Virus record (IMG/VR): IMGVR_UViG_3300032401_000001
Coordinates: 62,001 to 126,000 of that record
Origin: a virus
Strand: one strand, 5' to 3'
Length of the DNA stretch: 64,000 nucleotides
In this document: positions 1 through 8,643 of the stretch, one piece after another
How positions within the stretch are numbered: position 1 is the first letter of the stretch
Layout: each line of letters opens with the position of its first letter
Translations under genes and position numbers: made by a program
Notes under the pieces: generated by a model
What the model was told of the DNA's origin: nothing
Databases searched by the model: none
What the model saw: only the letters and a program-made list of their open reading frames with translations

Positions 1-303
1 GTCATGTTCCTCTCGCTCGGCGAGAACCAGCTGCGCTTCTGCTACAAGCCCATCGAGGCCGAGCGCGGCGAGCTGCTCGGCTCAGCCGAGTGCTGGATGC
101 CGGATCACGTCCACACCAGCTACTTCTGGCTGCAGATCCGCCTGAGCGGCCGCTGGAACCCGCTCATGCTGGCCAACATCGCCAAGCGCGCCGGCATCCA
201 CCTCGTCGGTCTCAAGCACTTCGAGGAGTACTACGAACACCTCCTCACCGAAGACCGCATCACCAAGCGGGAGGTGAAGGAGAAACGGCGCAAGTCCGGC
301 TAG
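1..303 (+). CDS. Hypothetical protein, probably 5'-truncated by window edge
   Basis: The reading frame is open from the first base; an ATG at 4 could be a start, but the frame may continue upstream. About 99 residues are visible. They are aromatic-rich in the first half and end in a basic tail rich in Lys, Arg and Glu. I recognise no family. A palindromic site (305-319) follows its stop immediately and the next gene starts at 334. Confidence 0.6.
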   Translation, partial: VMFLSLGENQLRFCYKPIEAERGELLGSAECWMPDHVHTSYFWLQIRLSGRWNPLMLANIAKRAGIHLVGLKHFEEYYEHLLTEDRITKREVKEKRRKSG

Positions 304-304
304 G

Positions 305-319
305 CTTTACCGCGTAAAG
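305..319. promoter_or_regulatory. Palindromic site 1, CTTTAC-CGC-GTAAAG
   Basis: Perfect 6+6 inverted repeat with a 3-nt spacer, in the 30-nt gap between two genes. It is the first of six such sites in the window. Confidence 0.6.
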
Positions 320-333
320 AAAGGAAGACGACG

Positions 334-1152
334 ATGCCGATGAGCCGCGCCGAGGCCATCTGTGCCTGCCGCAACACCATCGAGGTCATCGAGGCGCTCG
401 ACGAGATTCTGCCCGCGGAATACGGCACTTCGGTGCACGACCGCACCAAGTCGACCCTCGAGTACATCATGAAGACGCCGCAGTACCCCACCGTCACCGA
501 GAAGATGGACACCGCCATCCGCAATATCTGGACGGGGCTGCAGAAGTGGAACCGCAAGGGGCAGGCCAACGCGGATCTCTTCTACGGACTGGCGGATGTC
601 ATCGGTGAACTGTCGCACCCGGCTCCGACTGCGGAACCCGACGAAGAGGCGGCCGGCATGGCCGCCGAGGCGAACCCCGAGTCCACGGCGGACTTCGAAG
701 CGACAGCACGAGAGATGCTCGGTGAGCTGAGCGAGGCTGACAAACAGCGCCTGGCGGCCATGCGCGCAGGAGTGCAGCGACATACCACTGCTGCGCCAGT
801 GCCGCCGCCAACTGCATCGAAGTTCATGGATCCGCCGGCGGGTTACATGGACGCGCAGGCGCGTCGCTCCGCCCCGCCGAGCGACTTCGGACTGATTGCG
901 AAGTTCCTCCAGCTTGCCGCCAAGGCGCGCGAGAACGTCATCGCGATCATCCGCAGTCGTTACCGCGAGCGGGGCGTCAACGTGCTGGACCTCGACAAGA
1001 TCAAGCACGGGGACCTCACGCCCGTGCTGCGCTTGACCACGTCCGAGCGCACCCGCCAGTGCTTGGAGGCCGCCTACACTGCGGGCTACATCGCCGGCGC
1101 CAAGTCCACCATCGAAGAGCTCGAAGAACAGGTACGGAAGAACGGGTCATGA
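334..1152 (+). CDS. Hypothetical protein, 272 aa, acidic linker
   Basis: Starts at ATG 334 behind a purine-rich ribosome site (about 318-325). An N-terminal helical region (residues 1-95) is followed by a Pro/Ala/Glu-rich linker (about 95-190) and a C-terminal helical region (about 190-272) that ends in a Glu/Lys-rich segment. No family is recognised. Its stop overlaps the next start (ATGA), so the two are probably translationally coupled. Confidence 0.75.
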   Translation: MPMSRAEAICACRNTIEVIEALDEILPAEYGTSVHDRTKSTLEYIMKTPQYPTVTEKMDTAIRNIWTGLQKWNRKGQANADLFYGLADVIGELSHPAPTAEPDEEAAGMAAEANPESTADFEATAREMLGELSEADKQRLAAMRAGVQRHTTAAPVPPPTASKFMDPPAGYMDAQARRSAPPSDFGLIAKFLQLAAKARENVIAIIRSRYRERGVNVLDLDKIKHGDLTPVLRLTTSERTRQCLEAAYTAGYIAGAKSTIEELEEQVRKNGS

Positions 1153-3110
1153 ACCGAATCACGCCGAACGTGATGGGCGTCACTTGGCTCACAGCTACGA
1201 CCAAAGATCGTGGTGACATCCCACTTGAACCGCTGCTCTACGTCGGCCTCGAGCATAAGGAGCCCACCCTGGCCGAGGCAATCGCGTATCTGCCGCGCTA
1301 CCTGCGCCTCATCTGGCCGGGCGGGGTCTATCAGGTACTCGATGCGCATACGCAGCAGCAGGTCTTCGTGCGCGACTCTCCGGTCGACCCGGCGTCGCAT
1401 GAGACCTTTCGGCGCCTGACTCACCACTGGGGCTGGTGGTTCATGCGGCTGGTCTGGTCCGATCGCCAGAAGCAGATGTTCTTCTCGGACTTCCAGATCA
1501 TGCAGGTCGGCGGCAAGGTGTTTCCGCTCCAATCATCCATCGAAACTGCGCTCAACGACCTGAACCTGTCGCGGCAAGCGTTGCACCAGCACCTGACAGC
1601 GGCGTTGCAGTATCCACCTGACGAGGCGCGCGACGAAGTTGCGACGGAACAGATCGAGAAGTACGAAGCTCTCGTCGGACCGCTTCCGGCGCATCTCTCA
1701 ACGTTGTCAGCGCCACCAGGTACGCAGGTAGTAGTCGATCGCCGGAAGTTTCTCGATGGTGAGCTGCGTCAAGCCGACATCACTGACGCGATGTGGGCTA
1801 CGCAGGGCAAGCCGCGGTTCGACCGGGTCATTGCCAAGCCCGACAAGGTCATCAAGGAAAAGCGCGACAAACAGCCCTGCGAGCGCTGTGGCAAAGATGG
1901 GCCGCGCTACCACTACTCGGTGAAGATCGGTGGTAACACGCGCAACGTGTGCATGGACTGCGCCGATGAGCTTGGAGCATCGGAGGTGTTCAAGGAGAAG
2001 CCCGCGGCGCCGAAGAAGAGCGATCACGACGCAGTCGTCGAGGGTTATCTCGATACGTTGAATGCGATGTACTACGCGACCACGCTGCCGGCGGCACCGG
2101 ATCGTCTCGTGTCGCAGCAGGACTACCGCCACATCTATGCCGCTTTGAAAGAGGCACGCATCTACGAGCTCACGTCGACCGATCTTTCACCGGGCCTCAT
2201 GCAGCCGGCTTGGCAGTACTTGGCGCAAATAGCCGGTATCGACGGACCACCTGCGGAACATATAAACGAAATTCGGCGAGCAGCAGCCTTGTTGATTCCG
2301 CAGATGCCGATGCCTAGTCCTCTACCCTTTCCGTCTATCTACGTCGGTTGGGGACAGGGCTACAGCTATGTCGACGAGACGAATCCCACCGAACGCGTCA
2401 TCGGTTGGTTGCTGACCGAAACTGGTGACCTCATCGCATTCAGTTGGCGCCTCGTCGGAGATGCACGGCACTACGAAGTAGCTGCACTTCCATTCCGGCG
2501 CCCCGCTGGCTGGAACGTTCGCCCCGAGGATAACCCAGCGGTACCGGAGTACGATTACTGCGACATTCCCTGGATCGCTACCTTGCTCGTCGCTGCGCTC
2601 AACGACAAGCAAACCATCGTCCTGCGCCAGGAGAAGACGCCGCTGCGCGAGCGGCTGCAGTTCGAGAAGGCCTCGAAAAAGGCGCGCCAGCGGTTCCTGC
2701 CCCGGCCGTACTACACGGTGACCATCCAGGAGCAGGTGGTACAAGACCACGCCCGGAAGCTGCCTCGTCTGGTCATTCCGCGCGAGTGGTCGCATCGCTT
2801 CGATCGTGACGCTCACTACCGCCACTTTGTACGACGTGGCCCCCTACCTCTAGGAGACCGCAAACGCCAGGCGTTACAGCAGGTCGGCTTCGCGATCTTC
2901 ACCGATCCAGCTGAGGTCACCGGTGAGGCCATGGCCATCCTTATGCGCCGGGGCGTTCCGCAGATGAAGGCCGGCGAGTGGTTGGCCACCAAGAAGACGC
3001 ACGTCGATGCTCAGCTGCAGATCCCGCACGGACGGACAGACCTGCCGTACGTTCCCGCGGTGCGTAAACCCGAAGGACCGTTGATCCCAGATCCGTCGAA
3101 GTCTAAGTGA
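1149..3110 (+). CDS. Large hypothetical protein with central zinc-ribbon, 653 aa
   Basis: I chose ATG 1149 because it overlaps the preceding stop (ATGA); the frame is open further upstream but that part lies inside the previous gene. A central four-Cys segment (CERCGKDG...CMDCADE, about residues 243-275) looks like a zinc ribbon. The N-terminal part is rich in Trp and aromatic residues. The C-terminal third is Arg/Lys/Pro-rich and ends in a basic tail. No enzymatic motif is recognised. Confidence 0.8.
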   Translation: MNRITPNVMGVTWLTATTKDRGDIPLEPLLYVGLEHKEPTLAEAIAYLPRYLRLIWPGGVYQVLDAHTQQQVFVRDSPVDPASHETFRRLTHHWGWWFMRLVWSDRQKQMFFSDFQIMQVGGKVFPLQSSIETALNDLNLSRQALHQHLTAALQYPPDEARDEVATEQIEKYEALVGPLPAHLSTLSAPPGTQVVVDRRKFLDGELRQADITDAMWATQGKPRFDRVIAKPDKVIKEKRDKQPCERCGKDGPRYHYSVKIGGNTRNVCMDCADELGASEVFKEKPAAPKKSDHDAVVEGYLDTLNAMYYATTLPAAPDRLVSQQDYRHIYAALKEARIYELTSTDLSPGLMQPAWQYLAQIAGIDGPPAEHINEIRRAAALLIPQMPMPSPLPFPSIYVGWGQGYSYVDETNPTERVIGWLLTETGDLIAFSWRLVGDARHYEVAALPFRRPAGWNVRPEDNPAVPEYDYCDIPWIATLLVAALNDKQTIVLRQEKTPLRERLQFEKASKKARQRFLPRPYYTVTIQEQVVQDHARKLPRLVIPREWSHRFDRDAHYRHFVRRGPLPLGDRKRQALQQVGFAIFTDPAEVTGEAMAILMRRGVPQMKAGEWLATKKTHVDAQLQIPHGRTDLPYVPAVRKPEGPLIPDPSKSK

Positions 3111-3337
3111 ATAGGCGGTGGTCAGGGGTAGATCGCTGACTGCCACCTCTCTCGAGTGCCGCTACGCGCGCACGCTGGTGCCACACCAGCACAGCAGGAC
3201 GACCTTGCGGGCACCGGGATCTCGAGACGCTCCGGGCCACCCAGCTCGGCACAAGCGCCGCTGGGCCGCCCGGACGTCTCTGGATCACAGTGCAGAGTTG
3301 CGTGTTCATCGAACACGCCATCGAGGAGAGAGGTACA
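3111..3337. other. Gene-free leader with small hairpins
   Basis: About 227 nt with no convincing ORF. It contains short inverted repeats, for example CTGGTG-CCA-CACCAG at about 3174-3188. It probably forms a 5' leader for the gene at 3338. Confidence 0.4.
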
Positions 3338-3667
3338 ATGCGGAAGAAGCGCAGCAAGCTGTGCACCACGACGTTCATGCTCGACGTTCACTACGACTCG
3401 AAGCGGATCAACCTAGCGAAGATTGGTGCCGCACTCAATCGGCTAGTCAGCACGTTGGAGTTCGGCGCTGCTGATGTCGATGGGCTCGGGGTCATTGCGG
3501 GTGAAACCAAGACCATCTCGTTGGCACGCTGCCAGGACTGCACGCGGGTCTTCGCCGAGGAGAACCTGGAAGAAATCCGGCACCTCGACACGCGCGTCCA
3601 CCCCGGTGAACCGATGCCCGCTGGACAATGCCCCGCATGCGGAGCGCTGTGCCAGCTGATCACGTGA
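3338..3667 (+). CDS. Hypothetical protein with two CxxC pairs, 109 aa
   Basis: ATG 3338 is preceded by GAGGAGAG (3323-3330), which favours it over an in-frame upstream start at 3290. The second half carries CQDC and, near the C-terminus, CPACGALC, so a zinc-binding fold is likely. It immediately precedes the first member of the tri-CxxC family, with a 1-nt gap. Confidence 0.75.
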   Translation: MRKKRSKLCTTTFMLDVHYDSKRINLAKIGAALNRLVSTLEFGAADVDGLGVIAGETKTISLARCQDCTRVFAEENLEEIRHLDTRVHPGEPMPAGQCPACGALCQLIT

Positions 3668-3668
3668 C

Positions 3669-4088
3669 ATGCGCTGCGCCGAGTGTCCGCTGAGCCTGGC
3701 GTGCTGGAGTGGCCACCTCGGCGTCACTCGAGCCCGCCCAGAACTGTGTCCGCGTTGTAAACGCTTCGTCGTAGCAGTAGTCCCCGATGCCGGAGAGATT
3801 GATGAAGGCGTTGGTGGGTTGTGGTACGCCCTGAAGTGCGAACAGCGTCCGTTCGACCGGGCTATGAATCGGCGCTGGCAGCAGCTGATGAAGAAGCAAC
3901 GCGAAGAGATGGCACGAACCCGTCAACAAGCGCACATAATTCCTCGAACGACGGAGGACCCCGTCAACCGGTTGCCCATGGGCTTGGTCCTCGGTGAATG
4001 CGTCATCTGCAGCGGCTGGGTGGCGCGCTGGAACGGCAAGTATATCGACCTCGACGAAGTCGCCCAGGCGGCCTTGGAGGACGCATGA
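3669..4088 (+). CDS. Tri-CxxC cysteine-rich family protein, copy 1 (139 aa)
   Basis: First of about 23 paralogues. The N-terminus shows the signature C3-x2-C6-P-L-S-L-x-C12, the central pair is C27-x2-C30, and a third pair (CVIC) sits in the C-terminal third before a WxxRWNGKY segment. Between the pairs lies a Lys/Arg-rich helix of about 30 residues. The spacing suggests metal binding (zinc, or possibly iron-sulfur). The function is unknown. Its stop overlaps the next start. Confidence 0.8.
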   Translation: MRCAECPLSLACWSGHLGVTRARPELCPRCKRFVVAVVPDAGEIDEGVGGLWYALKCEQRPFDRAMNRRWQQLMKKQREEMARTRQQAHIIPRTTEDPVNRLPMGLVLGECVICSGWVARWNGKYIDLDEVAQAALEDA

Positions 4089-4273
4089 AGAAGGACATCT
4101 CGGTGAAAGGTGAGACATACCAACGCCTGCAACGTGAAGCCAAGCAGCGGGGGGTCAGCGTCACCGCGCTCGTGGCGGACATCGTGCATCGCTTCTTCCA
4201 CGGCGGCGCGGCCCCGAAGGTATCGAAGAAGGCACCGGCGTCCTCGCCGCCGGCGATGCCGACGACGTTCTGA
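4085..4273 (+). CDS. Ribbon-helix-helix-like small protein, 62 aa
   Basis: The first 45 residues (KKDISVKGETYQRL then QREAKQRGVSVTALV) have the beta-strand/helix/helix pattern of Arc/MetJ/CopG-type DNA-binding proteins. A Lys/Pro/Ser tail follows. It overlaps both neighbours by a few bases, so it is coupled to them. If the assignment is right it would be a dimeric transcriptional regulator; the target is unknown. Confidence 0.7.
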   Translation: MKKDISVKGETYQRLQREAKQRGVSVTALVADIVHRFFHGGAAPKVSKKAPASSPPAMPTTF

Positions 4274-4578
4274 TGATCGCGCTCCGCACCGCGGCTGACT
4301 GCCAGTACTGCCCCTACTCGCTGATCTGCCTCGGTGAAGCGTGGACGCCATCGATGCGCCGTGAAGCGCGACTGCGCCAGTGCATGAGCTGCCACGCCAT
4401 GTTCTTCAACGTCGGCCACCGGACGTACATCTGCGGAGTTTTTCGGCAGCGCAACACTGAGGTGCAGCACGTGTACATCACTACGCAGCGGTGTCATGGT
4501 CGTCGTAGTGACGGTCGGATATACGCCGAGAACTGCTTCGAGCTCTATCAGAACCACCTAGAGAAACCCCACTCCTAG
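4273..4578 (+). CDS. Tri-CxxC family protein, copy 2 (101 aa)
   Basis: Has a nine-residue N-terminal extension before the family signature C10-x2-C13-P-Y-S-L-I-C19. The central pair is C37-x2-C40. The third CxxC is degenerate: only scattered Cys/His residues remain. The ATG overlaps the previous stop (TGATG). It is more divergent than the 14300-21352 copies. Confidence 0.75.
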   Translation: MIALRTAADCQYCPYSLICLGEAWTPSMRREARLRQCMSCHAMFFNVGHRTYICGVFRQRNTEVQHVYITTQRCHGRRSDGRIYAENCFELYQNHLEKPHS

Positions 4579-4593
4579 AGAAGGAAACCCCCG

Positions 4594-4896
4594 ATGATCG
4601 CATTCAACATTGACCTCGGCAAACTGCGTGGCTTCTCGCACGACCCGTTGGCCTTCATGACGGGCTTCGTGCACGGCTACCGAGAAGGCACGGAGAAGCC
4701 GGGCAACACGGTCGATCAGACCCTCGACAAGGACGAACCCCCGGTAACGCTCGACAGCCAAGGACAGATCTTGGCCAAGGAGTACCTCCGCGGCCGCCGA
4801 CTGGGTGTCGCGGTCCTGGAGAAGCGGCGCCCGATGCCGAAGTGGGCGCACCCCAGCAACGGCACCGGTGGAAAGGGCAAGACCCGATGCCTGTGA
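4594..4896 (+). CDS. Hypothetical protein, 100 aa
   Basis: ATG 4594 sits behind AGAAGGAAA (about 4578-4586). It begins with a hydrophobic/aromatic stretch and ends in a Gly/Lys-rich tail. It has no cysteine signature apart from a Cys at the very end, and no family is recognised. Confidence 0.65.
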   Translation: MIAFNIDLGKLRGFSHDPLAFMTGFVHGYREGTEKPGNTVDQTLDKDEPPVTLDSQGQILAKEYLRGRRLGVAVLEKRRPMPKWAHPSNGTGGKGKTRCL

Positions 4897-5081
4897 GCTA
4901 CGTTGGGATTCGTGCCGGCCGAACCTTCGAAACATGGCTCGAAGAAGTTCACCGTCATCTCAGTGAAAAGCTTACTGAAGCAGACGTGACGAAGCTCCTT
5001 GCTCGTCAACCTCTGTGGGACTACTGGAGTAGCCAGTATTCTCCTAGTGATGCTGCTGACGACATGACGCCGGAGGAGTGA
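4887..5081 (+). CDS. Hypothetical protein, 64 aa
   Basis: ATG 4887 overlaps the end of the previous gene by 10 nt; an in-frame start at 4842 lies deeper inside it and is less likely. Short, helical and acidic at the C-terminus. No family is recognised. Confidence 0.6.
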   Translation: MPVSYVGIRAGRTFETWLEEVHRHLSEKLTEADVTKLLARQPLWDYWSSQYSPSDAADDMTPEE

Positions 5082-5082
5082 C

Positions 5083-5502
5083 ATGCCGAAGCCGAAGAAA
5101 GCGACGCCGTTTCGTCTCACCCTCGATGTCGACGTGGAACTGAATGGCCTGAAGCCGGCCGACATGCTCGCCGAACTGGAAGCGGCCGCGAAACACCTCT
5201 TCGACGAAGGCCTCATCACCAACGAAACACCGGCGGAGGTCACGCGCTGGACCACCGCAGTCGTTGCTGATCCGCCCCACGAGTTGGCGCCATTGCTGGA
5301 GTACGCACGGGCACTCGAAGCTCTCGAAGAATTCGTCGACACTGTCAACGCCACGGGCGGTGTCTTCATTGACCGTAAGGGACTGACCTGTCCCCGTGGC
5401 GACGAAGAGTGGTGTGATTTGGGCACCGCGTACCTCAAGGCTTGCACCATGCTGAAACGCAGACCCAAGCTCGATCGGAGCTACCATGGCGAGACTCCGT
5501 AG
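5083..5502 (+). CDS. Hypothetical protein, 139 aa
   Basis: ATG 5083 follows GGAGGAG (5072-5078). A beta-rich start (FRLTLDVDVEL) leads into two helical stretches; the C-terminus overlaps the next gene. No recognised domain. Confidence 0.7.
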   Translation: MPKPKKATPFRLTLDVDVELNGLKPADMLAELEAAAKHLFDEGLITNETPAEVTRWTTAVVADPPHELAPLLEYARALEALEEFVDTVNATGGVFIDRKGLTCPRGDEEWCDLGTAYLKACTMLKRRPKLDRSYHGETP

Positions 5503-5755
5503 CGACTACGAACTCATCGAGCTCATGCAGACCAAGATGTTCTTCGTCGAAGATGAGACGCTGAGCACCGCTGAGAAGAAGCTCGAGCGCATCCACTACT
5601 TCATCGACGCCTACAACGACACCAACCAGGACACCGTCGAGTTCGCCCCAGAGCTGAAGATCGTCGTCGAGCGCATCCTCGACGGTAAGCGCCCGGTGAA
5701 GCTGCACTACCTCACGGACTTCGAAGGAGAAGCTGAGCCCGCCACTCCGCCATGA
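5486..5755 (+). CDS. Hypothetical protein, 89 aa
   Basis: Overlaps the previous gene by 17 nt and the next by 4 nt (ATGA). Predominantly helical and acidic. No family is recognised. Confidence 0.65.
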   Translation: MARLRSDYELIELMQTKMFFVEDETLSTAEKKLERIHYFIDAYNDTNQDTVEFAPELKIVVERILDGKRPVKLHYLTDFEGEAEPATPP

Positions 5756-6093
5756 CCTGCGAGACCTGCCCCGACACCATTCTGTGCTGGCAGAATCAAC
5801 TTCGTCGACGGCAGTGCTGGTACTGCAAGCGCTGGGAAGTGGCGTCCTACGATCAGCCGTGGGCTAAGATCGCCGACCGACTCAGTAGCACCACGGCGAG
5901 CGTAATCGCAGCTCACCGGCACATCCACGTCCGCGCTTGCCCTGACGCGGTCGGTGCTTCACGTAGTCTAGTAGAAGGTGACCCGTCGAGGTTCTATAAG
6001 ATGGGTACCATCTGTAGCGCGTGTCGCCGGAAGTACCGCTACACCTCGCGCGGTGAGATAGCGCACGCAGCCACGTACGTCTACGACGACTGA
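5752..6093 (+). CDS. Tri-CxxC family protein, copy 3 (113 aa)
   Basis: Signature C3-x2-C6-P-x2-I-L-C12, central pair C22-x2-C25 (CWYC), third pair CSAC at about residues 86-89. The usual Ser-Leu of the signature is replaced by Thr-Ile-Leu. The start overlaps the preceding stop (ATGA). Confidence 0.8.
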   Translation: MTCETCPDTILCWQNQLRRRQCWYCKRWEVASYDQPWAKIADRLSSTTASVIAAHRHIHVRACPDAVGASRSLVEGDPSRFYKMGTICSACRRKYRYTSRGEIAHAATYVYDD

Positions 6094-6102
6094 GGAGGTC
6101 TC

Positions 6103-6291
6103 ATGAAGCTCAGGCGCACCCTCCCTCCCACCGTGATGGCGCAGATGCGCCGGGACGGAGCGACGCTGGCGGAGATTGCCGCAGTCGCACACATAGGTAG
6201 AGAACGAGTTCGCCAGCTGGTGAATCTCGTAAGGAGGCGCGGTTCACGCGCCTCCCATCGTTTCGATCCCAGAGCCAAGGTGTCGCGATGA
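6103..6291 (+). CDS. Mini helix-turn-helix protein resembling sigma region 4, 62 aa
   Basis: Residues about 19-45 (GATLAEIAAVAHIGRERVRQ) match the sigma-70 region 4.2 helix-turn-helix pattern, including the R-E-R-V-R-Q recognition helix, but there is nothing else of a sigma factor. GAGGAGG lies upstream of ATG 6103. It could be a small DNA-binding regulator or an RNA polymerase appropriator; the target is unknown. Confidence 0.7.
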   Translation: MKLRRTLPPTVMAQMRRDGATLAEIAAVAHIGRERVRQLVNLVRRRGSRASHRFDPRAKVSR

Positions 6292-6560
6292 AGATGAAGC
6301 TCGCCGTCCTACTCTTCAACCACAGCGCCGGAACCGACGTGCTAGTGCACCCGGTACCTGACGCTTGGACCTCTGACCAAGCGATTGCCTACGCCCGCTG
6401 CGAGCTCGAAGAGCAGTACGGCAAGGACGACATCGCTTACACGCTGCAACACCACGGCGACATCGAACACCGGCTCTTCCTCGACGAGAAGGGCTACTGT
6501 GCCTTCAACCATGCCGACGGATTGAGCGAGAAGTTCAGCGTTCAACTGGTGCCACGATGA
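6288..6560 (+). CDS. Hypothetical protein, 90 aa
   Basis: The ATG overlaps the previous stop (ATGA) and the stop overlaps the next start. Mixed alpha/beta composition with several His residues in the middle (QHHGDIEH). Not recognised. Confidence 0.65.
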   Translation: MKMKLAVLLFNHSAGTDVLVHPVPDAWTSDQAIAYARCELEEQYGKDDIAYTLQHHGDIEHRLFLDEKGYCAFNHADGLSEKFSVQLVPR

Positions 6561-6889
6561 AGACCAAGCGGCGCAAACGACGCAAGCCACTGACGTTTCT
6601 TCAAATCGACGATCTGCGTCACGACATCCTCAAGTGCGTGCACGCGGCGCTCGATCCCGACGACGCTGAGGAGTGGCTGACGGAGTACCTCGAGCCCCTG
6701 GTGCAGGAACGAGCCGAAGTGGAGATCGAGAATGTCAACATCGCGGGTCCCGAAGCGCAGCTCGAGTACCTCCTCAAAGGGTACAACGGGCCGCAGTTCG
6801 AGAAGATCTTCAAAGACCTCCGGCGGGAGCTCCATACCAACCCTGCGCAGAAGCCCGACCCGGCGCGACCCGTACGAGGTCATGGCTGA
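6557..6889 (+). CDS. Hypothetical protein with basic N-terminus, 110 aa
   Basis: The first 12 residues are nearly all Lys/Arg, followed by an acidic helical body. It overlaps both neighbours. The strong basic start suggests nucleic-acid or nucleoprotein contact (inference). Confidence 0.65.
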   Translation: MKTKRRKRRKPLTFLQIDDLRHDILKCVHAALDPDDAEEWLTEYLEPLVQERAEVEIENVNIAGPEAQLEYLLKGYNGPQFEKIFKDLRRELHTNPAQKPDPARPVRGHG

Positions 6890-7037
6890 GCTGTCGCGGC
6901 CCCAGCTGCACGATCTCGTGCGTGAGATCTACGACCTGCTGTGGATTCCTCCCGCCAACGACTGGAACCCTGACACCGTCGACGAAATCGGCCAAGCGCT
7001 GATCAAGCGGGGCATCCATCCGCGCGAGGACCACTGA
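6882..7037 (+). CDS. Hypothetical protein, 51 aa
   Basis: ATG 6882 overlaps the previous gene by 8 nt. Very short, one long helix with Trp-Ile-Pro-Pro in the middle. Supported mainly by the tight spacing between genes on both sides. Confidence 0.5.
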   Translation: MAELSRPQLHDLVREIYDLLWIPPANDWNPDTVDEIGQALIKRGIHPREDH

Positions 7038-7038
7038 C

Positions 7039-7389
7039 ATGGCGCGGGTAGTGCGCTGCCAGGGCTGCCCGGGGCTGTGCTGCAAGGCTTTCGACGCCAT
7101 CGTGCTCGCACCTGGAGATGCGTCGCGCCTGGCCAAGTTCCTGAAGTTGTCGATGCGGGTCTTCGACCACCGCTACCTCGAGCATGAAACCCCGTTCAGT
7201 TTGCTCACCCGAATCATCGATGGTTGGGGACAAGATGGACCGCGCACGTTCATCCAGATCAGCCGCATCGCGTGTCCGTTCTTGCTGCCAACAGGGCGTT
7301 GCCGCGTCTACGCGGCGCGGCCGCGGGCCTGCCGCGTCTTCAAGCCTGGCAACCACTATTGCCGCCAACTGCGAAGGGAGCGTACGTAA
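7039..7389 (+). CDS. YkgJ-like zinc/iron-chelating protein, 116 aa
   Basis: The cysteine pattern CxxCPGLCC near the N-terminus, followed by a central CPFL and GRCRVYAARPRACRVF, is typical of the YkgJ/UPF0153 zinc- or iron-chelating family (PF03692). The length fits a minimal version. The biochemical role of the family is not well defined. The stop shares a base with the next start (TAATG). Confidence 0.8.
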   Translation: MARVVRCQGCPGLCCKAFDAIVLAPGDASRLAKFLKLSMRVFDHRYLEHETPFSLLTRIIDGWGQDGPRTFIQISRIACPFLLPTGRCRVYAARPRACRVFKPGNHYCRQLRRERT

Positions 7390-7814
7390 TGGGACGCGAT
7401 ATGCTGATCTCGTTCGTCGAGATCGAACACGACAAGAAGCCGAACTTCAAGAAGGCCGCCGCGGTCCTGAAGAAGCTCGACGCTGAAACGTTGCAACACG
7501 CCATCGAGATAGCTACGGGCAACGAACACTGTGAAGCCCAAGATGCGCGCAACCGCATCGAGAAAGCGCTCGAAAACACCGTGGCGGGTTGGAACGACAA
7601 CTTGCGCATGATGGTCAAGTGCCGCGGCCTCGCCACGACATTGCTCATCGCTGCTGACGGCAGCTGGGGCGATTCTGTCGAGGAGTGCGACGACCTCAAT
7701 CTCTTCGCCGAGAGCGGGTTGGCCGAGGCCGCGGGGTTCCTGACCAAGCCCGTCAAGATCATCGTGCCCAAGCCCAAACCCTGGAAGAAGAAGGCGAAGG
7801 TGAAGCGTGGGTAG
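7389..7814 (+). CDS. Hypothetical protein, 141 aa
   Basis: ATG 7389 overlaps the previous TAA. Helical, with a very basic Lys/Pro C-terminal tail (about the last 20 residues). The larger in-frame ORF from 7224 is rejected because it lies inside the YkgJ-like gene. Not recognised. Confidence 0.7.
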   Translation: MGRDMLISFVEIEHDKKPNFKKAAAVLKKLDAETLQHAIEIATGNEHCEAQDARNRIEKALENTVAGWNDNLRMMVKCRGLATTLLIAADGSWGDSVEECDDLNLFAESGLAEAAGFLTKPVKIIVPKPKPWKKKAKVKRG

Positions 7815-8166
7815 CATCAGCCGTGGCAACCGCTGCGAGCGGTTCATCAAGGAGTTCAACGATGACGTCGTCAAGTTCTACGACGTCCCGGTCGCCGATG
7901 GCGGTCCCTTCGTTTCGGTGGGGCTGGGCGTCCACGATGTCTTCGAGCAGGTGTTCCTCTACGTGACCGTGAAATTGCCCAGCGGCGAGTACGAGCTCAT
8001 GTTCGACGACATCCTCTTCGACCCGGAAGGCCCGTGTGTGCGGGACCTCGTCGAGAGTGTCAAGCCGTACTGCCATGACGACGCCAGTGAGGCGCGCCAG
8101 CGCCTCGTGAAAGCGGAGCTGATCGATGCCGAAGAAGCCGAAGACGACGCCAAAGAAGACCCCTAG
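7807..8166 (+). CDS. Hypothetical protein, 119 aa
   Basis: GTG start at 7807, overlapping the previous gene by 8 nt. Beta-rich N-terminal half, acidic helical C-terminal half ending in Glu/Asp. Not recognised. Confidence 0.65.
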   Translation: MGSISRGNRCERFIKEFNDDVVKFYDVPVADGGPFVSVGLGVHDVFEQVFLYVTVKLPSGEYELMFDDILFDPEGPCVRDLVESVKPYCHDDASEARQRLVKAELIDAEEAEDDAKEDP

Positions 8167-8449
8167 CGTGACGAAGCCCAAGAAGAAACGTCGACCACGC
8201 GCCCAAGACACGCTGCAGCTACCGGTCTGGAAGACGGTCTACAAGTTCACCGTCTACAGCAACGTGCAGATCTCGGGACAAGCCAACCTCAGCCGTGTCA
8301 TCGAAGAGACACAGAGTGGCGACCTCATCGGTGAGGAGGAGCTGATCGAGTCGAAGACCATCGACCCGCGCTGCGTGCGGCGGGCACTCATCAAGATCGG
8401 CAACGACGGCACGTTCTTCGATCGCGAGCCCGACGAAGAGGACCGCTGA
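8126..8449 (+). CDS. Hypothetical protein with basic N-terminus, up to 107 aa
   Basis: The ATG at 8126 gives a Lys/Pro/Thr-rich leader overlapping the previous gene by 41 nt. A GTG at 8168, just after the previous stop, would give a 93-aa product. The remainder looks beta-rich (KTVYKFTVYSNVQISG). The stop overlaps the next ATG. Start uncertain. Confidence 0.6.
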   Translation: MPKKPKTTPKKTPSVTKPKKKRRPRAQDTLQLPVWKTVYKFTVYSNVQISGQANLSRVIEETQSGDLIGEEELIESKTIDPRCVRRALIKIGNDGTFFDREPDEEDR

Positions 8450-8643
8450 TGCCCTGCGAAGCGGTCATCGACCTGCGACGACCCGTCCGCTCCGAGAAGC
8501 GGCGGGGCTTCCAGCCGCCTTGGTACACCGTGTACGTCTACCAGTGCCCCACCTGCCAGCGTGAAGTCACGGTGCGCGCCGGCAGCTTCCGGGGCCGCCG
8601 GCCGGAGCCCGGCGTCGGCGGCATTCGCTGCGGCGGACCATGA
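8449..8643 (+). CDS. Small zinc-ribbon-like protein, 64 aa
   Basis: Contains YQCPTCQREVTVRAG and a final Cys near the C-terminus, a half zinc-ribbon arrangement. It lies directly upstream of tri-CxxC copy 4 and overlaps it by 4 nt, but it lacks that family's N-terminal signature. Confidence 0.6.
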   Translation: MPCEAVIDLRRPVRSEKRRGFQPPWYTVYVYQCPTCQREVTVRAGSFRGRRPEPGVGGIRCGGP

